Part shown: piece by piece, positions 5,002 to 8,926 of the stretch
Layout of the letters: each line of letters opens with the position of its first letter
How positions within the stretch are numbered: position 1 is the first letter of the stretch
Assembly (NCBI GenBank): GCA_019116915.1
Contig: DXAS01000097.1
Span: 1-8,926 of the forward strand
Direction of reading: 5' to 3'
DNA from: Flavonifractor avicola
GTDB lineage: Bacteria > Bacillota > Clostridia > Oscillospirales > Oscillospiraceae
Length of the DNA stretch: 8,926 nt
Made by a program: the position numbers and the translations under genes
The notes under the pieces: generated by a model
Told to the model about the DNA's origin: nothing
The model's input: the letters and a program-made list of their open reading frames with translations, nothing else
Databases searched by the model: none

Positions 5002-7101
5002 TCAACTGCGTCCGCTGACCGCATGAAAGACGGCCACCGAGCGGGGGCCCATCTGCAGTCCATTGCCGCTGAACAGGGGGCCGGCGCCAAAGGGATCAGG
5101 GCAGGCGGTGTGGAGCACCAGACTCCACCGCAGGCCGGAGGGCAGCTCAGGCAGGCCCTGCCAATGTGCCTCCCAGTGGGAATTGACCGCCAGCAGAATC
5201 AGGTCGTCGGCGGTGTCGTCCTGGTTCCGGCCGGTGAAGAGCACGCCGATCTGCCGGGTCTGCTCATCCATCTTGGCGTTCCAGGCTGCCCCGTTGTGAA
5301 GGGACACCGAGGGCCAGCCGCACCGGGCAGGGGCAGTCTCTCCGCGGATAATGGGGTGTGCTTTGCGGAAGGCGATCATTTGCGAGACAAAGTGGAACAG
5401 ATCCTGGTGGTTTTCCAGCCGGGACCAGTCCAGCCAGGAAATCTCGTTGTCCTGACAGTAGGCGTTGTTGTTGCCAAACTGGGTGTTGGCAAACTCGTCA
5501 CCCGCCAGGAACATGGGGGTACCCCGGCTGCACAGCAGCACGGCAAAGGCGTTTTTCATCAGCCGGTCACGGAGGGACAGCACCGCCGGGTCCTCGGTGT
5601 CCCCCTCCACGCCGCAGTTCCAGCTGTTGTTGTCGTTGGCCCCGTCGGTGTTGCCCCAGCCGTTGGCCTCGTTGTGCTTGACGTCGTAAGAGTACAGGTC
5701 GTACAGGGTAAAGCCGTCGTGGCAGGTGAGGAAGTTCACCGAGGCGTTCTGCCGCTGGGAGGGGGGATACAGGTCGGCGGAACCGGTGATACGCTGGACT
5801 GCCGCCCAGGCCAGACCTCCGTCTCCCTTCAGGAAGCAGCGCAGGTCGTCCCGGTACTTGCCGTTCCATTCTGCCCACCGGTTCCAGGAGGGAAAGGACC
5901 CCACCTGGTACAGTCCGCCGGCGTCCCAGGCCTCGGCAATGAGCTTCACCCGGCCCAGAATGGGGTCGAAGGCCAGGCTCTCCAGCAGGGGCGGCTCAGA
6001 CAGGGGAGCGCCGTCGGTGTCCCGGCCCAGAATGGAGGCAAGGTCAAACCGGAATCCGTCCACCCGGTACTCCACCACCCAATACCGCAGGCAGTCCAGA
6101 ATGAACTGACGCACCACCGGATGGTTGCAGTTGAGGGTGTTGCCCACGCCGGAGAAGTTATAATACTTGCCGTCGGGGGTGAGCATATAGTAGATGTTGT
6201 TGTCCAGACCCTTGAAGGAGAAGAAGGGGCCCTGCTCGTTGCCTTCGGCGGTGTGGTTGACCACCACGTCCAGAATAACCTCAATGCCGTGCTCGTTGAG
6301 GGTGCGGATCAGATGCTTGAGCTGGGTGCCCTCGTGGTTGAACTCCGGAGTGGCGGTGTAGCTGGTGTTGGGGGCGAAGAAGCAGACGGTGTTGTAGCCC
6401 CAGTAGTTGAGCAGCTGGCGGCCGTCCACGATGCGCTCGTCGGCCATCTCGTCAAACTCAAAGATGGGCATCAGCTCCACTGTGTTGACCCCCAGCTCCA
6501 GCAGATAGGGCAGCTTCTCCAGCAGGCCCTCAAAGGTGCCGGGGTGCTTGACACCGGAGGAGGGATGCTGGGTAAAGCCCCGGACGTGGGTCTCATAGAT
6601 GATCATATCCCGGAAGGGGAGATGGGGGTCGTGGAAGTCCCCCCAGTCAAAGATATCCTCCACCACCCGGGCGTGGTAGGAGCAGCCGGGGGTCTGGTTC
6701 ACGCCCCAGATACTCTGGCCGGTGACCGCCCGTGCATAGGGGTCCAGCAGGTATTTGGTTTTGTCAAAGAGCAGGCCCCGGTCCGGGTCATTGGGACCGT
6801 CCATCCGATAGGCATATTCGATCTCGTAGATGTCCAGGTCAAAGACGATCATAGAGAAGGTGTTGCCGATACGAAAGTTCTCCGGGAAGGGCAGGATGGC
6901 AAAGGGTTCCTGCTGGGTGCGGCGGAAGAGGCACAGCTCGCAGTAGGTGGCGTTGATGGAGTGGATGGTGAAGCTGACTCCGCCGGGCACCACGTTGGCG
7001 CCATTCAGCAGAAACAGGCCGGGCCGCACCCGGAAGCCGGAGATGTTGTTGGTGGCGGCCAGGGGTTTGGCGGGCAGAAGGGGGGTGGGCTTTGGGACCA
7101 T
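5002..7101 (-). CDS. glgX: Glycogen debranching enzyme, GlgX/isoamylase type (GH13)
   Basis: This 699-residue enzyme is predicted to hydrolyse alpha-1,6 branch linkages of glycogen or limit dextrins in the cytoplasm. It has an N-terminal CBM48-like beta domain (about 20-130), a GH13 TIM barrel and a C-terminal beta domain. The four GH13 regions are clear: DVVVNH (278-283), GFRFDLAS (349-356) with nucleophile Asp353, LIAEAWD (387-393) with acid/base Glu390, and FLTCHDGF (457-464) with transition-state Asp462. NYWGYN (232-237) and PMFLAGDEFANTQFGNNNAYCQD (529-551 region) are typical of GlgX/TreX enzymes rather than pullulanases. The ATG at 7101 has an AAAGGAG site (7110-7116) 8 nt upstream. It lies 56 nt after an aconitase-like gene, across a strong terminator, and is convergent with cls. 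The gene uses no TTA, CTA or TCA codons, which explains the long antisense open frame over it. Isoamylase versus GlgX specificity cannot be decided from sequence. Confidence 0.93.
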   Translation of the reverse strand: MVPKPTPLLPAKPLAATNNISGFRVRPGLFLLNGANVVPGGVSFTIHSINATYCELCLFRRTQQEPFAILPFPENFRIGNTFSMIVFDLDIYEIEYAYRMDGPNDPDRGLLFDKTKYLLDPYARAVTGQSIWGVNQTPGCSYHARVVEDIFDWGDFHDPHLPFRDMIIYETHVRGFTQHPSSGVKHPGTFEGLLEKLPYLLELGVNTVELMPIFEFDEMADERIVDGRQLLNYWGYNTVCFFAPNTSYTATPEFNHEGTQLKHLIRTLNEHGIEVILDVVVNHTAEGNEQGPFFSFKGLDNNIYYMLTPDGKYYNFSGVGNTLNCNHPVVRQFILDCLRYWVVEYRVDGFRFDLASILGRDTDGAPLSEPPLLESLAFDPILGRVKLIAEAWDAGGLYQVGSFPSWNRWAEWNGKYRDDLRCFLKGDGGLAWAAVQRITGSADLYPPSQRQNASVNFLTCHDGFTLYDLYSYDVKHNEANGWGNTDGANDNNSWNCGVEGDTEDPAVLSLRDRLMKNAFAVLLCSRGTPMFLAGDEFANTQFGNNNAYCQDNEISWLDWSRLENHQDLFHFVSQMIAFRKAHPIIRGETAPARCGWPSVSLHNGAAWNAKMDEQTRQIGVLFTGRNQDDTADDLILLAVNSHWEAHWQGLPELPSGLRWSLVLHTACPDPFGAGPLFSGNGLQMGPRSVAVFHAVSGRS

Positions 7102-7116
7102 GGGAAAGTCTCCTTT

Positions 7117-7152
7117 AAAAAAGAGGGGCGCTGCATCGGTGTGCAGCGCCCC
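7117..7152 (-). terminator. Intrinsic terminator after the aconitase-like gene
   Basis: GGGGCGCTGCA (7125-7135) pairs perfectly with TGCAGCGCCCC (7142-7152), an 11-bp stem with a 6-nt loop. On the minus strand it is followed by TCTTTTTT (7124-7117). The stem begins a few nt past the hydratase stop codon. The T-tract joins the glgX ribosome binding site (7110-7116) with no gap, so any glgX transcript must either read through it or start within the hydratase gene. Confidence 0.92.
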
Positions 7153-7157
7153 GGCTT

Positions 7158-8926
7158 TTATTTGGCGTAGTAGTTGATGAGGCAGCCCGCCAAAACAATA
7201 TCACGTTCTTCGCGGGTCATGCCGGGCAGCTTCAGGGTGACGGTGTGCTCCGTACCGTTCTGGATAAGGACGGCGGGGATGACATCGGCGCCGCTGTCCA
7301 GGGCGGTGCGGACGCCGGGGATGTACAGCTTGTCGCCGGGCTGGATGTTCCAGTCCTTTACGTCCTCGTTGATGAAGGGCAGCATACCCCAGTTCACCAC
7401 GTTGGAGCGGTAACGCTTGGTGGCGTACTCAGCGGCCAGGTTGGCCACGCCGCCCAGCACACGCTGGCAGGAGGCAGCCTGCTCACGGGCGGAGCCGTCG
7501 CCGGGCTTGAGGGCCATCACCAGGGAGCCCAGGCCGGTGTTGGCGGGATTGTGGCCCATCAGGGCCTCCTTCACCTCGGGGGCCTCGGGGTTGGTACGGC
7601 GCAGCTTCTCCACCGCCAGAATCTCCTTGGCCCGGGGCACATACTGGGGATCCTTCCGGCTCAGAGCGAACTCAGACAGCTTGATGGGGTTGGAGCGGTA
7701 GGAGGAGGTCTCGCCGGAGGGGATTAGCTCGTCGGTGGTGGTGACGGGATCATAGATGGCGGAGCAAACGGTGAGCAGCAGGTTGTCGGGCAGAGCAACC
7801 TGCTCCGGCCAGTCGGCGATGTTGGGACCAAAGACCAGCTCCTGGCTGGGATCAGCCTTGCCCACGCCGAAGTACACCCGGGCCTTGTAGGGAGTGTCGT
7901 CATAGGCGAAGGGCTCAACCGCGGGATCAACGGGGGCATTGGGCAGCTCGTCGGCTCCGGTGAGGGCGCCGCCGTTGAGGGCGGTAGCGGCGATGGAACG
8001 GGCGTCCATCAGGGCCACATAGGACACCTGGCCATCGGAAGGCTTGGAGCCCTCCCGGTTGGGGAAGTTGCGGGTGGAGTGGCGGATGGAGAAGGCACCG
8101 TTGGCGGGCACGTCGCCGGCGCCGAAGCAGGGACCGCAGAAGCAGGAGCGGATGGAGGCGCCAGCCGCCATCAGGGAGGCGATGTAGCCACGCTTTGTCA
8201 GCTCCAGGTTGACGGGCTGGCTGGTGGGGTAGACGGACAGCCAGAAGGCGTCGGAGCCGATGGCGTGGCCGTCCAGCACCTGGGCTGCCCGGACAATGTT
8301 TTGATAGGTGCCGCCGGAGCAGCCGGCGATGACACCCTGATCCACCATGAACTTGCCGTCCACGATCTTGTCCAGCAGGGAGGCAGGCTTGCTCTTCAGC
8401 TTCAGCTGGTGCATGGTATCCTCGTCCACCTGATGGAGCAGGTCGGCCATGTTCTCCTTAAACTCCTGGATGGTGTAGGCATTAGAGGGATGGAAGGGCA
8501 GGGCGATCATGGGCCGGATCTTGTCCAGCTCCACATGGATGACGCCGTCATAGTAGGCGCCGTCAGCGGGGGCCTGGGGCTTGAACTCGCCGCCGCGGCC
8601 CAGCACCGCCAGGTGGTCCTTCAGGGTGTCGTCGGCCACCCACACGGAGGACAGGCAGGTGGTCTCAGTGGTCATGACGTCAATGCCGGAGCGGTAGTCC
8701 ATGGACAGGTTGGCCACGCCGGGACCGAAGAACTCCATGACGGCATTCTTGACGGTGCCGTCCTTGAAGGTGGAGCGGATCAGCTCCAGAGCCACGTCCT
8801 GGGGACCCACGCCGGGGATGGGGGCGCCGGTGAGATAGATGGCGATGACCTTGGGATAGCTGATGTTGTAGGTCTTTTCCAGCAGCTGCCGGGCCAGCTC
8901 GGGACCGCCCTCGCCGATGGCCATGG
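7158..8926 (-). CDS. Aconitase-family hydratase (aconitate hydratase-like), C-terminal part, start outside window
   Basis: The visible 589 codons are the C-terminal three quarters of an aconitase superfamily protein. The ATG at 8924 is internal: MAIGEGGPEL continues the DSHT...GxMAxGEGG segment of relatives, whose N-terminus lies beyond the window. Counting from that Met, Fe-S ligands are Cys202 in IAGCSGG and Cys263/Cys266 in CGPCFGAGD, matching the GSCTNS and CGPC sites of aconitase. RHSTRNFPNREGSK (281-294) carries substrate-binding Arg residues. The swivel domain contains GDGSAREQAA (475-484), the counterpart of the GSSRE active-site loop, with the second Ser replaced by Ala. This resembles the clostridial group annotated simply as hydratase (related to Escherichia YbhJ) more than classical AcnA or AcnB. 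Citrate/isocitrate is the likely substrate but another tricarboxylate or hydroxyacid is possible. A terminator follows immediately. Confidence 0.88.
   Translation of the reverse strand, partial: MAIGEGGPELARQLLEKTYNISYPKVIAIYLTGAPIPGVGPQDVALELIRSTFKDGTVKNAVMEFFGPGVANLSMDYRSGIDVMTTETTCLSSVWVADDTLKDHLAVLGRGGEFKPQAPADGAYYDGVIHVELDKIRPMIALPFHPSNAYTIQEFKENMADLLHQVDEDTMHQLKLKSKPASLLDKIVDGKFMVDQGVIAGCSGGTYQNIVRAAQVLDGHAIGSDAFWLSVYPTSQPVNLELTKRGYIASLMAAGASIRSCFCGPCFGAGDVPANGAFSIRHSTRNFPNREGSKPSDGQVSYVALMDARSIAATALNGGALTGADELPNAPVDPAVEPFAYDDTPYKARVYFGVGKADPSQELVFGPNIADWPEQVALPDNLLLTVCSAIYDPVTTTDELIPSGETSSYRSNPIKLSEFALSRKDPQYVPRAKEILAVEKLRRTNPEAPEVKEALMGHNPANTGLGSLVMALKPGDGSAREQAASCQRVLGGVANLAAEYATKRYRSNVVNWGMLPFINEDVKDWNIQPGDKLYIPGVRTALDSGADVIPAVLIQNGTEHTVTLKLPGMTREERDIVLAGCLINYYAK

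Noticed and set aside
4999..7170. Plus-strand continuation of the cls frame antisense to all of glgX, giving a 1270-residue protein
   Set aside because: It is exactly in register with glgX codons and open only because glgX lacks TTA/CTA/TCA codons. A strong terminator precedes it and no domain is recognisable, so a genuine fusion is very unlikely.
1..8926. Both window ends are CCATGG (an NcoI site), suggesting a cloned fragment or circular join
   Set aside because: Several internal CCATGG sites exist (for example at 28-33, 316-321 and 7098-7103), so it is not a complete digest, and a 6-nt identity is too short to indicate a circular molecule. Chance or library origin cannot be told apart.

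Overview
The window looks like part of the chromosome of a GC-rich anaerobic Firmicute, most likely a gut member of the Clostridia/Oscillospiraceae. This is inferred from the clostridial look of every protein, strong AGGAGG-type ribosome binding sites, heavy G/C use at third codon positions, the purE-purC-purF order, and a PurF with a short clostridial propeptide. No mobile element, CRISPR array, tRNA or rRNA was seen.

Left part (minus strand, about 1-3265): a purine biosynthesis operon read right to left. One sigma70-type promoter (3237-3265) is followed by a 24-codon leader peptide rich in aromatic residues (3128-3202), a perfect 12-bp intrinsic terminator 5 nt after its stop (3084-3122), and then purE, purC, a divergent PurF paralog, and canonical purF (cut by the left window edge). 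The leader peptide plus terminator looks like a transcription attenuator. No purine riboswitch or PurR box was recognised. The PurF paralog keeps the phosphoribosyltransferase site and four cysteines matching the Fe-S ligands, but has lost the catalytic glutaminase cysteine.

Middle (plus strand, about 3288-4998): a divergently transcribed cardiolipin synthase (cls) with three membrane segments and two HKD motifs. Its reading frame has no stop codon before the transcription terminator. The protein body ends in the normal family C-terminus at 4956, but the frame continues through the terminator hairpin and antisense through the whole next gene to 7170.

Right part (minus strand, 5002-8926): a GH13 glycogen debranching enzyme (glgX type), convergent with cls and sharing a bidirectional terminator with it. 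Upstream lies the C-terminal three quarters of an aconitase-family hydratase (cut by the right window edge). A strong terminator lies between these two genes, and its T-tract runs directly into the glgX ribosome binding site.

Functionally, the left half makes AICAR precursors from PRPP. The other genes serve membrane lipid synthesis, glycogen breakdown and an aconitase-like hydration, with no evident common pathway. The three points most worth following up are the purE attenuator with its aromatic leader peptide, the nonstop cls gene, and the PurF paralog without a nucleophile next to a normal PurF.
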